A stretch of 64,000 nucleotides of DNA from Spartobacteria bacterium UBA695 (GCA_002298145.1 DBMP01000023.1:1-64000); one strand, 5' to 3'; positions 26,801 through 35,911 are shown, numbered from the stretch's first letter. The notes: generated by a model not told the origin, from the sequence alone. Numbers and translations are program-made.

Positions 26801-27508
26801 ATGAATATCCCCCGCTTTACTCCGCTGGCCGCCGCCCTCGTGACGGCAACGCTCGGCCTGGCACCCGTAGGTGCCCAGGACGGCCCCCCGCCGGACGACC
26901 TACAGCCGCAGCCCCAGTTCGAAAACCCGGGCTTGCCCGCCGCCCCCGGGGGGAGCAGTTCCACCACCTCCACCACCTCCGGCTCCAGCCAATTCGGCAC
27001 CGCGTTGCAGAACCCGCCCCCTCCACCCGGCGGTCCTCGGGGTCCGGGCGGCCCCGGTGGCCCTGGAGGCCCCGACAGCGCGGCCTTCCGCCAGCGCATG
27101 AACGAACGCCTCAAAACGGCGCTCAAAGCGAGCGACGAGGAATGGGCCGTCATCCAGCCGCTGCTGGAAAAAGTGATGGAAAAACAGCGGGAAGTGATGA
27201 TGAGCCGCATGGGCGGGCTTTTCGGCGGCGATCGCCGCGGAGGAGGCAACCGCCCCGGAGGTCCCGAGCAAAATAACGCCACCAACACCAACCGTCCTCC
27301 CCGCGTGAACCAGCCGGAGATCGAGGCCCTTAAGAACGCGCTTCAAAACGACAGCACCCCGAACGACCAAATCAAGGCCAAGCTGGAGGCCGTCCGCGCC
27401 GCGCGCAAGAAAGCGACCGCCGAACTGGAAGCCGCCAGCGAAGACCTGCGCAAGGTGCTCAGCCTACGGCAGGAAGCGCTCCTCGTCATGATGGGCATCC
27501 TGCAATAG
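26801..27508 (+). CDS. Periplasmic CpxP/Spy-like protein, Pro/Gly-rich
   Basis: Exported protein of 235 residues. The signal peptide ends near GAQ (about residue 26), followed by a disordered Pro/Gly/Ser region (PPPPPGGPRGPGGPGGPGGP). Two helical segments follow: FRQRMNERLKTALKASDEEW to VMEKQREVMMSRMGGLFGG, and EIEALKNALQ to RQEALLVMMGILQ. The C-terminal helix AARKKATAELEAASEDLRKV resembles the helical hairpins of the Spy/CpxP/ZraP family, though the LTxxQ motif is not evident. Divergent transcription from a Cpx-like regulator-kinase pair across phased repeats supports a role as a periplasmic modulator of that system. The assignment is moderate. Confidence 0.6.
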   Translation: MNIPRFTPLAAALVTATLGLAPVGAQDGPPPDDLQPQPQFENPGLPAAPGGSSSTTSTTSGSSQFGTALQNPPPPPGGPRGPGGPGGPGGPDSAAFRQRMNERLKTALKASDEEWAVIQPLLEKVMEKQREVMMSRMGGLFGGDRRGGGNRPGGPEQNNATNTNRPPRVNQPEIEALKNALQNDSTPNDQIKAKLEAVRAARKKATAELEAASEDLRKVLSLRQEALLVMMGILQ

Positions 27509-27543
27509 CCGCGCCCGGTTCCGTATCCCAAGTCCCCCTTTTG

Positions 27544-29235
27544 ATGTCCGAACCTCTTACGACCGCCAATGAACCCGGCCTCTATGCGAAAATGGTGGAG
27601 AGCCGACAGCTTTCCCCCGCCGACGCAGCAGCCCTCGCCCGCCTGGACCCCGCCTGCCGCCCCCAGACCGAGGCGGAGGCCCTGCAATGGCTCGCCCGCG
27701 AATACGGCCTAAGCTTCACCGCGCTGGATAACGCCGAGCCCGCCCGCGACCTCTCCTCCCGCTTCCCTGCCCGCGTCCTGCTTAAGGAGGAACTCCTCCC
27801 GCTACGGGAAGTGGACGGCCGCATCGAGGTGGCCCTCAGCCGCCTTTTCGCCGAGCCGGGGCTCGACGGCCTCAAGCCATTCACCACCCAAGAGCTCGTC
27901 CCCGTACTAGCCCCCGGCGAGGCCGTGGCCCGGGAGATTAAAAAACATCTGGGCGTCGGCGCCGATACGCTCAACCAACTGGAGCAGGAAGAAGGCTTCC
28001 AGCTCGTAGCCGACAACGCCGCCGAGGAAACCGACCTGGAGAAAGCCGCCGAAGACGCCTCCATCATCCGGTTCGTCAACCAGATCCTGAGCGACGCCGT
28101 CTCCCTGCGCAGCTCGGACATCCACGTCGAGCCCTTCGAGCACGAACTGCGCATCCGCTACCGCATCGACGGCATGTTGCAGGAAGTGCCGGTACCTCCG
28201 CAGATCAAGCGCTTCCAGCCCGCAATCGTCTCGCGCATCAAGATTTTGAGCAACCTCGACATCGCCGAAAAGCGCGTGCCGCAGGACGGGCGCATCAAAA
28301 TCCGGATCAAGAACCAGGAAATCGACATCCGCGTATCCGTCATCCCAATGCTGCACGGCGAAGCCGTGGTCATGCGCCTCCTGCGCCAGAACGCGGGCAT
28401 CATCAACCTGGAGAGCCTCGGCATGGCCCCACGCGAACAAGGGATCTTTCAGCGCATCTTGCGGATGCCCCACGGCATCGCGCTCGTCACCGGGCCCACC
28501 GGGTCCGGCAAAAGCACGACGCTCTACGCCGCGCTGACAGAAATCAACGACGCCGAACGCAAAATCATCACGATCGAGGACCCGGTGGAATACCAGATCA
28601 AGGGGGTCAACCAGATTCAGGTCGTCGAGAAAGCAGGGATGACCTTCGCCCGCGGCCTGCGGGCCATTCTGCGCCACGACCCGGATGTCGTGCTCATCGG
28701 GGAAATCCGCGATCACGAGACCGCGCAAATCGCCGTCCAGGCCTCGCTCACCGGCCACATGGTTTTCTCCACCCTCCACACCAACGACGCCCCCGGCGCG
28801 CTGACGCGCCTCGTGGACATGGGCGTGGAGCCGTATCTGGTCGCCTCCTCTCTTGAAGCCGTCATGGCCCAGCGCCTCGTGCGCGTGCTCTGCCCCGCGT
28901 GCAAAGAAGTGGACGACTCCAAGCGCACCCAGGCGCTCAAGGACCGCGTGGAGGCGCTCCGGGATGCAACAATCTACCGCGCCGTCGGCTGCAAAGCCTG
29001 TCGTAATACCGGGTATGCGGGCCGCCAGGCGCTCTTCGAACTGATGACGATGAGCGGCCCCCTGCGCCAGGCACTGCTCAAGGGCGGCTCCAGCCTGGAG
29101 ATAACGGAAATCGCCCGGCGCGAGGGGATGAGGACGCTACTGGAAGACGGCTGGCGGCTCGTCTGCGCGGGCGCGACCAGTCCGGCGGAAGTGCTGCGGG
29201 TCTCCAAAGACGACGACGTGTTCGCAGAAGATTAG
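27544..29235 (+). CDS. gspE: Type II secretion ATPase GspE
   Basis: Cytoplasmic hexameric ATPase that drives pseudopilus assembly. The 563 residues have an N-terminal MshEN-like region (about 1-160), then the catalytic core. Walker A is GPTGSGKST (317-325), the Asp box is ITIEDPVEY, Walker B is VVLIGEIRD (382-390), and the His box is TGHMVFSTLHTNDAPGA. The zinc-binding tetra-Cys insert is CPAC (450-453) and CKAC (483-486), a hallmark of GspE and PilB. It opens the T2SS operon and is followed 5 bp later by gspF. A TTG at 27541 precedes the chosen ATG by one codon. Confidence 0.95.
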   Translation: MSEPLTTANEPGLYAKMVESRQLSPADAAALARLDPACRPQTEAEALQWLAREYGLSFTALDNAEPARDLSSRFPARVLLKEELLPLREVDGRIEVALSRLFAEPGLDGLKPFTTQELVPVLAPGEAVAREIKKHLGVGADTLNQLEQEEGFQLVADNAAEETDLEKAAEDASIIRFVNQILSDAVSLRSSDIHVEPFEHELRIRYRIDGMLQEVPVPPQIKRFQPAIVSRIKILSNLDIAEKRVPQDGRIKIRIKNQEIDIRVSVIPMLHGEAVVMRLLRQNAGIINLESLGMAPREQGIFQRILRMPHGIALVTGPTGSGKSTTLYAALTEINDAERKIITIEDPVEYQIKGVNQIQVVEKAGMTFARGLRAILRHDPDVVLIGEIRDHETAQIAVQASLTGHMVFSTLHTNDAPGALTRLVDMGVEPYLVASSLEAVMAQRLVRVLCPACKEVDDSKRTQALKDRVEALRDATIYRAVGCKACRNTGYAGRQALFELMTMSGPLRQALLKGGSSLEITEIARREGMRTLLEDGWRLVCAGATSPAEVLRVSKDDDVFAED

Positions 29236-29240
29236 CCGCC

Positions 29241-30500
29241 ATGCCAACCTTCGAATACAAAGCGCTGAAGCCGGGAGGCTCCTCCACGAGCGGCCAGATC
29301 GAGGCGGGCGGCCGCGGCGAGGCAATCCGGCTCATCGAGGAGCAGGGCCTCACGCCGCTGAAACTCGCCGAGGTACAAAAAGCCGCCGGAGCCAACGGCA
29401 GCAACGGCAAGGCGCAAGCAGCCGCCGCGCCCACGGGGGCTAAATGGCACTTCCGCGCGAAGCACGTCTCCTTTGAGGCGCTGGAGGATTTCACCCGCTC
29501 CCTCTCCAGCCTGCTGGCCGCCGCCGTACCGCTCAGCCGGGCGCTGACGATTCTCTACAAAGAAGCCAGCAACGCCGCCGCCGCCGCAAAATGGCAAGAA
29601 CTGCACGAACGAGTCATCGACGGTGTATCGCTCGCCGACGCCATGAGCCGTTCGCCCGAAGTCTTCCCGCGCGTCTACGTTGCCATGGTCGAATCCGGCG
29701 AAACCGGCGGCTTCCTCGACGTCGTCCTTGCGCAGATCGCCGATTTCCAGGCGCGTGAAAAAGAGCTGCGGGCCAAAGTCTTCTCAGCGCTAATGTACCC
29801 GGCCGTTCTCCTGACCCTGGCCCTGGGCGTAGTCATCTTTTTGATGATCTTTTTCATCCCGCGCTTCCAGACCCTCTTTGCCGGGTTCAACGCCGCACTG
29901 CCCGCCATCACGCGCGCCATCATCGGCGCCAGCCATGCGATTCGATCCTACGGCGTATTCATGGCCATCGGCGTTGCGCTCGTCATTTACGCCATCGCCA
30001 AGTGGTTTAAAAACGACGCGAACCGGCGCAAATGGGAGAACGTTCTTTTCCGCCTCCCCCTGGCCGGGCCGCTGGCCGCCAAGATCGCCATGACGCGCTT
30101 TTGCCGGATGCTCGGCACGCTGCTCTCCGCCGGGGTACCTCTCATGAACGGCCTCAACGTCGCCCGGCGCTCACTCGGTTACCAGACCCTCATCGACTTG
30201 ATCGCCGACTCCACCGAGCGCGTCTCCAAGGGCGAGCAGCTCGCCTCGGCGCTGGGCGATTGCCGCGCGCTCTTCCCAGGGTCCACGCTGGAGATGATCT
30301 CCGTGGCTGAGGAAAGCGGGCGGCTCGACAAAGAGCTCCTGCGCATCGCCGCCGTCACCGAGATCACGCTCGACCGGCAGCTCAAGAACGCCGTTTCCCT
30401 GGCCGAGCCGCTCATGCTCTTCATGATCGCCGGGTTCATCGGCGTCATCTTCGTCGGCATGGTCATCCCCATCTTTACGCTTCAAGACTATATCAAATAA
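29241..30500 (+). CDS. gspF: Type II secretion inner-membrane platform protein GspF
   Basis: Integral inner-membrane platform of the secretion machine, 419 residues. It shows the two GspF repeats, each beginning with a FxRSLSxLLxAAVPL-like helical segment (FTRSLSSLLAAAVPLSRAL and FCRMLGTLLSAGVPLMNGL). Each carries a VAMVESGETGG/ISVAEESGRLD motif and is followed by transmembrane helices (VLLTLALGVVIFLMIFFIP, LFMIAGFIGVIFVGMVIPIF). The N-terminus FEYKALKPGG is also typical. A Gly/Ala/Asn-rich stretch (NGSNGKAQAAAAPTG) separates the N-terminal part from the first repeat. It lies between gspE and gspG. Confidence 0.95.
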   Translation: MPTFEYKALKPGGSSTSGQIEAGGRGEAIRLIEEQGLTPLKLAEVQKAAGANGSNGKAQAAAAPTGAKWHFRAKHVSFEALEDFTRSLSSLLAAAVPLSRALTILYKEASNAAAAAKWQELHERVIDGVSLADAMSRSPEVFPRVYVAMVESGETGGFLDVVLAQIADFQAREKELRAKVFSALMYPAVLLTLALGVVIFLMIFFIPRFQTLFAGFNAALPAITRAIIGASHAIRSYGVFMAIGVALVIYAIAKWFKNDANRRKWENVLFRLPLAGPLAAKIAMTRFCRMLGTLLSAGVPLMNGLNVARRSLGYQTLIDLIADSTERVSKGEQLASALGDCRALFPGSTLEMISVAEESGRLDKELLRIAAVTEITLDRQLKNAVSLAEPLMLFMIAGFIGVIFVGMVIPIFTLQDYIK

Positions 30501-30506
30501 CACTCT

Positions 30507-30935
30507 ATGAATAAACCGATCCAATCCCCCCAAAACAGCGCCTTTACCTTGGTCGAGATGCTGCTCGTGCTGGTCATCCTGGCCACCCTGGCGGCCATCG
30601 TTTACCCGAAGCTCGCCGGACGCACGCAACAGGCGCAGCTTACGGCGGCCAAGTCGCAGATTGCCAGCATTTCGCTCGCGCTCAACGCCTATGAGGTTGA
30701 CAACGGGTATTATCCCAAGTCCCTCGACGCGCTCATCAACCAACCCGCCGACGCCAACAACTGGCACGGGCCGTACCTCGAAAAAGCCGTTCCGCTCGAC
30801 CCGTGGAACAACAACTACCTTTACGAATACCCGGGCAAACACACCCAAAACGGCTTTGACCTAATGTCAGCCGGACCGGACGGCCGCACGGGCACCGACG
30901 ACGACATCAACAACTGGGATGCCAACAAGCGGTAA
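30507..30935 (+). CDS. gspG: Major pseudopilin GspG
   Basis: Main subunit of the T2SS pseudopilus, 142 residues. The prepilin signal ends at SA-FTLVEMLLVLVILATLA, with Glu at mature position 5 and the hydrophobic helix; the residue before cleavage is Ala instead of the usual Gly. The body has NAYEVDNGYYPKSLDAL and the calcium-loop region SAGPDGRTGTDDDINNW near the C-terminus, diagnostic of GspG. It overlaps the next pseudopilin gene by 17 bp. A prepilin peptidase gene (gspO) is not in the window, so processing must rely on one encoded elsewhere. Confidence 0.95.
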   Translation: MNKPIQSPQNSAFTLVEMLLVLVILATLAAIVYPKLAGRTQQAQLTAAKSQIASISLALNAYEVDNGYYPKSLDALINQPADANNWHGPYLEKAVPLDPWNNNYLYEYPGKHTQNGFDLMSAGPDGRTGTDDDINNWDANKR

Positions 30936-31407
30936 CAGAAAGAACGCGTTCACGTTAATCGAGCTGGTTCTCGTACTGGCTTTATTGGCGACGATCCTCG
31001 CGGTATCCGCCCCCTCCCTCTCCCGCTCCTTCCACGGGCGGAACCTCGACGGGCAGGCGGCGCTGGTCCTTGCCGCCATCGAGTACGCCCGCAGCGAAGC
31101 CATTTCCCAAGGCATCCCCATGACGGTCTGGATCGACACCAACACCGAGACCTTCGGCGTGCAAGCCTCCAGCGGCTACGACGGCATCGCAGCCCGCGAG
31201 AAAGCCTGGACGCTCCACCCGGAAGTCCGTTTCGACTCCACGCCGATCAACAACGACGGCAACGGCCACTCGCTAGCGGCCACCTTCCAACCCGAGGGAA
31301 CCCTCGACGCCACGAGCGTGGATGAAATCCGCCTCGCCCACAAATCCGGCGAACGCATCACCGTGGCGCAAACCGACGACGGCGACGGCTACGAGATTGT
31401 GAAATAA
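30919..31407 (+). CDS. gspH: Minor pseudopilin, GspH-like
   Basis: Pseudopilin of 162 residues with the prepilin motif KNA-FTLIELVLVLALLATIL, Glu5 present and Ala before the cleavage site. The globular part begins with RNLDGQAALVLAAIEYARSE, which resembles the ARSEA region of GspH/FimT-type pseudopilins, and contains PMTVWIDT. It starts inside the last 17 bases of gspG and ends one base before the gspI-like gene, so translation is coupled. The letter H is inferred from this motif and from its place in the operon. Confidence 0.85.
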   Translation: MPTSGNRKNAFTLIELVLVLALLATILAVSAPSLSRSFHGRNLDGQAALVLAAIEYARSEAISQGIPMTVWIDTNTETFGVQASSGYDGIAAREKAWTLHPEVRFDSTPINNDGNGHSLAATFQPEGTLDATSVDEIRLAHKSGERITVAQTDDGDGYEIVK

Positions 31408-31408
31408 G

Positions 31409-31861
31409 ATGCGCTCGTCCCACCACGCCTTCACGTTTGTCGAAATCCTGGCCGCCATGATTTTTCTGGCGATCCTGATTCCGGCCATCATGCAGGGGCT
31501 CACCATTTCCACCCGCGCCGGGCTCTACGCGGAACGCGGGGCCATCGCGGCGGAACTGGCGCAAAACAAGCTCGCCGAACTAAGCCTCGATGATGCCTGG
31601 ATGACCTCGGATATGAGCGGCAATTTCGGCGGCGACTGGCCCGGGATGCGCTGGGAAGCCGAGCACTCCACCTGGGACATGGACACGATGGAGCTCCTCA
31701 CCGTGCGCGCCTACTACACCGTGCAGGGCCGCGAGGATAAAGTGGAGCTGAGCACGCTAGTCAGCTCCGGATCGACCTCGACGACCTCCACCACGGGCTC
31801 GGCGTCGTCCACCACCTCCTCGTCGTCCAAACCTAAAACCTCCGGGAGCAGCAGGAAATGA
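31409..31861 (+). CDS. gspI: Minor pseudopilin, GspI-like
   Basis: Pseudopilin of 150 residues. The prepilin motif is HHA-FTFVEILAAMIFLAILI, with Glu5 and Ala at -1, followed by a typical GspI continuation (IAAELAQNKLAELSLDD). The C-terminal 35 residues are almost entirely Ser and Thr with Gly, Lys and Pro (SGSTSTTSTTGSASSTTSS), an unusual low-complexity tail. It overlaps the next gene by 4 bp. The I assignment comes from the order G-H-I-J and the AxNxLAEL-like helix. Confidence 0.85.
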   Translation: MRSSHHAFTFVEILAAMIFLAILIPAIMQGLTISTRAGLYAERGAIAAELAQNKLAELSLDDAWMTSDMSGNFGGDWPGMRWEAEHSTWDMDTMELLTVRAYYTVQGREDKVELSTLVSSGSTSTTSTTGSASSTTSSSSKPKTSGSSRK

Positions 31862-32604
31862 ACCGCCGCGCTTTCACCCTGATCGAGATCCTGCTCGCCA
31901 CATTCGCGGCAGCGATCCTGCTGCTGGGCCTCTACGGCATTTTCCAGCGGGCGATCAAAACCCGCGACAGCGCGACCGAGCGGATCCGGGAGTCGCGCCT
32001 TCGCGAACGGGCCATCGCCGTCATGCGCAACGACCTTTTCAGCACCTACATCTCCGGCGGCGTGCTCGCCTGCACGCTCGAAGGCGGGGCCAGCAACCAG
32101 AAGTCCCATTTCGGCGGCTACCTGCGCTTCACCGCCACCACCGGCCAGGACGACAACGACGACCAGGGCTACGGCGACGTGCAGCAGATCGAGTATTACA
32201 TTTCCGGCAACGGCGGCAGCGCCAACAACGGCCCGCTCGTGCGAGTGCTCACGCGTGACCTCCTCGGCTCGGGCACCGAAAACCCCGAGGAAATCCCCGT
32301 GCTGCAACGCGTGGAGAAATTCGAGGTCGCCTTCTGGGACGGCAATAGCTGGCAGGACACCTGCCAGCTAAGCGGCACCACCAACTCCTCCTCCAATTCG
32401 CTAACCGGCACCTCGCTCACCGCCGCCACGTCCGGCAGCACCTCCATCAGCGGCACCTCCTCCCTGCCCCGGGCCGTCCGCGTGCGCATCCTTCAGTCCC
32501 CGGCCTCCGACCGCGTCCCCCTGCCGCCGCCCATCGAGATCTTCGTCCCGTTGACCACCGAGCCGTTCACCACCGCCACCACGTCCACCACCAGCGGAAC
32601 CTAG
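31858..32604 (+). CDS. gspJ: Minor pseudopilin, GspJ-like
   Basis: Pseudopilin of 248 residues with prepilin motif RRA-FTLIEILLATFAAAILL, Glu5 and Ala at -1. It is larger than G-I, as expected for GspJ. It has VERFEVAFWDG-like text in the form VEKFEVAFWDGNSW and a final RVRILQSPA strand that matches the family's C-terminal sheet. A Ser/Thr insert (NSSSNSLTGTSLTAATSGS) interrupts the globular part, and the last residues are Thr/Ser-rich. It is four bases from the gspK gene. Confidence 0.85.
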   Translation: MNRRAFTLIEILLATFAAAILLLGLYGIFQRAIKTRDSATERIRESRLRERAIAVMRNDLFSTYISGGVLACTLEGGASNQKSHFGGYLRFTATTGQDDNDDQGYGDVQQIEYYISGNGGSANNGPLVRVLTRDLLGSGTENPEEIPVLQRVEKFEVAFWDGNSWQDTCQLSGTTNSSSNSLTGTSLTAATSGSTSISGTSSLPRAVRVRILQSPASDRVPLPPPIEIFVPLTTEPFTTATTSTTSGT

Positions 32605-32608
32605 CCCG

Positions 32609-34000
32609 ATGCCCCCCCTTTCTCCAACTCCATCGCAGCGCGCCCGGGGCTCCGTGCTCATCGTGGTGATGATCGTCTGCATCGGGCTGGTGAGCCTGAC
32701 CCTGGTCTTCGCCAACTCCATGGCCCTGGCTTATCGCGGCGAGGATAACAACCTCGCGGGACGCCAGGCCGAGGCGGCCATTGAAGGCGGGGCGCGCTAC
32801 GCCGCTTACCTCTTCTCCCAGGTCAACCGCGAGGGCGGCCTTCCTGACCCGAACGACTTCCAGAGCGACACCCTTCCCGTGGGCGAGGCCAACTTCTGGT
32901 TCATCGGCGTCTCGTCCGGCTCGGCCTCGCAGAGCACCTCCGATCAGCCGGTGTTTGGCTTCGTCGACGAGGCCTCCAAGCTCAACCTCAACACCGCCTC
33001 GGCCACCGTCCTGCAAGGGCTCCCCGGCATGACGTCGGACCTCGCACAAGCCATCGTCACCTGGCGCTCCTCCACCTCCGGCAGCTCGACTTCCGGCACC
33101 TCCTCATCCTCGTCCGTCCTCCTGCGCAACAGCCCCAACAAATACGCGCCATTTGAATCGGTGGAGGAAATCGCGCTCCTCGTCAGCGGCTCCGGCAGCC
33201 AGGACCTCATCTACAGCGCCGACTACAACGCCAACCACGTGCTCGACGGCGCGGAACGCAACCAGGCCGCCTCGTCCTCCATGTCCAACGCGTTTTCCTC
33301 CGGCAGCACAGCCACCCCGGCCTTCGACAACGGGCTCAACCCAGGTATTATCGAGTACACTACCGTATTCAGCCGGGAGCCGAACACCCTCAGCGACGGC
33401 ACCACCGAGCGCGTCAACGTCACCAGGACCACCGGAACGGCGCTCAGCACGTTCCTCACCTCCAATCTCGGCACCGCGCGCTCAAGCGAAATCATCGCCA
33501 AGCTCCAGGCCTCGGGCACCGTCAACAGCGTGCTCGGCTTCTACCTACGCGGCGGCCTCACGGAGACCGAGTTCGAGTCCCTCGCCCCAAAGCTCACCGC
33601 CAAAACGGGCACCTACGTCAAAGGCCTCGTCAACCCCTACACAGCCCCGGCCGCCGTCCTCGCCTGCCTGCCAGGGATCGGCTCGGCCAAGGCCGAACTG
33701 CTCGTCACCACCCGCGCCCAGCAGACCATCGAGCCCGCGAGCCTCGCCTGGGTGGTCCCGGTCCTCGGCCAGAGCGACGCGCTCAAAGTCGGGCCCTACC
33801 TCACAGCCAACAGCTACCAAATCAGCGTCGACGTCGCCGCCGTCGGGCGCAATGGCCGGGGCTACCGCCGGACGCGTTTTGTGATCGACAAAAGCACCGG
33901 CACGGCGCGCATTGTCTACCGCCGCAATTTGACCCCGCTCGGATGGGCGCTCGGAAGCGACGTTCGCCAGCAACTTGTCCTGCAACAACCAACCCGATGA
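32609..34000 (+). CDS. gspK: Minor pseudopilin GspK
   Basis: Tip subunit of the pseudopilus, 463 residues. The N-terminus RARG-SVLIVVMIVCIGLVSL has Gly before the cleavage site and lacks Glu5, which is characteristic of GspK. The body carries FVDEASKLNLNTASATVLQG and a later LVNPYTAPAAVLACLPGIG, both helix-hairpin-helix-like segments found in GspK, with GSSTSGTSSSSSVL low-complexity between. It overlaps the gspL-like gene by the 4-base ATGA. Length is greater than the usual 320-350 residues, mainly through Ser/Gly/Ala-rich inserts. Confidence 0.88.
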   Translation: MPPLSPTPSQRARGSVLIVVMIVCIGLVSLTLVFANSMALAYRGEDNNLAGRQAEAAIEGGARYAAYLFSQVNREGGLPDPNDFQSDTLPVGEANFWFIGVSSGSASQSTSDQPVFGFVDEASKLNLNTASATVLQGLPGMTSDLAQAIVTWRSSTSGSSTSGTSSSSSVLLRNSPNKYAPFESVEEIALLVSGSGSQDLIYSADYNANHVLDGAERNQAASSSMSNAFSSGSTATPAFDNGLNPGIIEYTTVFSREPNTLSDGTTERVNVTRTTGTALSTFLTSNLGTARSSEIIAKLQASGTVNSVLGFYLRGGLTETEFESLAPKLTAKTGTYVKGLVNPYTAPAAVLACLPGIGSAKAELLVTTRAQQTIEPASLAWVVPVLGQSDALKVGPYLTANSYQISVDVAAVGRNGRGYRRTRFVIDKSTGTARIVYRRNLTPLGWALGSDVRQQLVLQQPTR

Positions 34001-35367
34001 CGTTCGACTTTAGCAAAATCCACCTTCGACCCGCCTCGATCCTGGCGCTCACGCTCCGGGCCGACTCGCTCTCGGCCCGCTGCGTACGCGGAGCCTCGGG
34101 CGAACCTTCTGCCGAACCCGTGCGGATCGCCGTGGGGGCCGACGCGGTGCTTGCCGATCCGGCCAAAGCGGGAGCCGCACTCGCCGCCGCGCTGGAAGCC
34201 GCGGGCATCAAAGAACGCCGCTGCGCCCTCGCGCTGCCTCCCTCGTGGGTTCTCTCCACTTCCGCCGACCTCCCCGAAGTCAGCCCGGAGGACCTGCGCG
34301 GCTACTTCGAGCTGCGGGCCGAGCGCGAATTCTCCATTCCTGATCTCGTCCTCGCCCACGACACCTACCACGTCGGCACGCCCCGCGCCACGCTGGCCGC
34401 GCTGCCGCCGAAACGGATGGAAGCCGTAAGCGCCTTCCTCGCCGCCGCCGGTTGCCGGACCCTCTCGATATCGCTCGACCTCCCCTGCGCACTCGATCAT
34501 CCGGAGCCGACCCTACACCTCATTCCCGGCAAAAACCGCGTGGAACTCTCCGTGACCTGTGGCGGCGGCACAGCGGCCATCCGCACCATCTCCGCCGAGC
34601 CCGCCACGCTCGCTAGGGAATTGCGGATCACCCTCGGGCGGCTGCCGGAAACCGTTCGCTCGCAGCTCAAGCGCGCGCGAATCTACGGAGCCCCGGACGA
34701 ATCCCTCACCGCGCTGCTGGAAAAGCTCGGGATCACCCCCTCCGAGGAGGGCTGCGAGAGCCAGGCCGCCCCGGGAGCCGCTCGCCTGCTCCTCAATGAA
34801 ACGCCCGTCCCGTTCGAATTCTTCACGCCGGAAGCCAACCGCTGGAAGGAAACCTTCGAGCGCTTCAACACCCTGCGGGGCCGCCGGGCTATCGCCAGCG
34901 CCGCCGCCGTCGTCTTTCTGCCGATCCTGGCCTTCAGCTTTCGCTCGCACCAGGAGGCCAGCCTGAACCGCGAGTGGGCCACGCTGAAGCCGTCGGTGGC
35001 GGAGCTCGACACCATCCAGCAAAAGATCCGCCAGTTCCGCCCTTGGTTCGAGCCCGCACCGCAGAAGCTCGACGCCCTGCGCAGCGTCATCGCCGCCTTC
35101 CCCGAGCGCGGCGACCTCTGGACGCGCTCCGTACAGATCAGCCCGTATATTGAAAAGAGCGACGGAGGAGGAGGCCGCAGCGCGCCGAGTTCCACCGCCT
35201 CGCTGGTCACCATCAACGGCTTCGCGCAGAACAACGCCTCGCTCATGAGCCTGCAAGGCACGCTCAGCAAACAAGCGGGCGTCAGCGCCCTCCAGGTCAA
35301 GCAACTGCGCGGCAACAACCCGAGCCAATTCTCGCTAACATTCAAATGGGAGACGCACCATGACTGA
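33997..35367 (+). CDS. gspL: GspL/PilM-like assembly protein
   Basis: Bitopic inner-membrane component of 456 residues from the ATG at 33997. The N-terminal two-thirds are actin/PilM-like (ILALTLRADSLSARCV, CALALPPSWVLSTSADLPE, LRGYFELRAEREFSIP). One transmembrane helix follows (AIASAAAVVFLPILAFSFR), then a periplasmic part (QEASLNREWATLKPSVAELD onward). This is the layout of GspL, which recruits the GspE ATPase to the membrane. The start codon overlaps the gspK stop (ATGA), and an earlier in-frame ATG at 33943 lies inside gspK and is rejected. It is 8 bases from overlapping the gspM-like gene. Confidence 0.8.
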   Translation: MTFDFSKIHLRPASILALTLRADSLSARCVRGASGEPSAEPVRIAVGADAVLADPAKAGAALAAALEAAGIKERRCALALPPSWVLSTSADLPEVSPEDLRGYFELRAEREFSIPDLVLAHDTYHVGTPRATLAALPPKRMEAVSAFLAAAGCRTLSISLDLPCALDHPEPTLHLIPGKNRVELSVTCGGGTAAIRTISAEPATLARELRITLGRLPETVRSQLKRARIYGAPDESLTALLEKLGITPSEEGCESQAAPGAARLLLNETPVPFEFFTPEANRWKETFERFNTLRGRRAIASAAAVVFLPILAFSFRSHQEASLNREWATLKPSVAELDTIQQKIRQFRPWFEPAPQKLDALRSVIAAFPERGDLWTRSVQISPYIEKSDGGGGRSAPSSTASLVTINGFAQNNASLMSLQGTLSKQAGVSALQVKQLRGNNPSQFSLTFKWETHHD

Positions 35368-35911
35368 CGAACAACGCCGCCTCTTTTTCCTTAAAATCGG
35401 CGTAGCCATCGCCCTGGGCCTTTTCGTTCTCGACCGGTTCGTAATCCAGCCGACCGTGAAGAGCTGGAAGGAGCAGACCGAGCGCATCGCCACGCTCAAG
35501 CAGCAGGTCTCCCAAGGCCGCCAGCTCAAAGCGCGCGAGGCCGCTCTGCGCGAACGCTGGGCCGCCATGCGCCGCGGCAACCTGCCCGCCGAGGTCTCCG
35601 CCGCCGAGTACGCCGCCCTCAAAGCCGTCGACCGCTGCAAGCTGCAAAGCCAAATCACCCTCACCAACCTCACCCAGACCTGGCAGCTCCGCGACACCGA
35701 AGGCTACGATACCCTGGAATACCGCCTCTCGGCCACCGGCAGCCAGGCCGCGCTGGGCCAGTTCCTCTACGAACTCGAAACCGATACCACCGTGCCGGTG
35801 AACGTCGAGGAATGCGAACTGGCCACCCGCGACGCCCGCGGAGCGCAGCTCGCCCTCACCGCCCGCATCACCTTCCTGCGGCTCAAAGACCAAACCTCCA
35901 AAATCCCATGA
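35360..35911 (+). CDS. gspM: GspM-like assembly protein
   Basis: Small bitopic membrane protein of 183 residues. A transmembrane helix near the N-terminus (FLKIGVAIALGLFVLDRFV) is followed by a charged coiled coil (VKSWKEQTERIATLKQQVSQ) and a small alpha-beta domain (LEYRLSATGSQAALGQFLYE). This is the layout of GspM/PilO-type subunits that pair with GspL. It overlaps its neighbours on both sides (8 bp with gspL, 4 bp with the gspC-like gene). The name rests on position and topology rather than strong sequence identity. Confidence 0.7.
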   Translation: MTDEQRRLFFLKIGVAIALGLFVLDRFVIQPTVKSWKEQTERIATLKQQVSQGRQLKAREAALRERWAAMRRGNLPAEVSAAEYAALKAVDRCKLQSQITLTNLTQTWQLRDTEGYDTLEYRLSATGSQAALGQFLYELETDTTVPVNVEECELATRDARGAQLALTARITFLRLKDQTSKIP

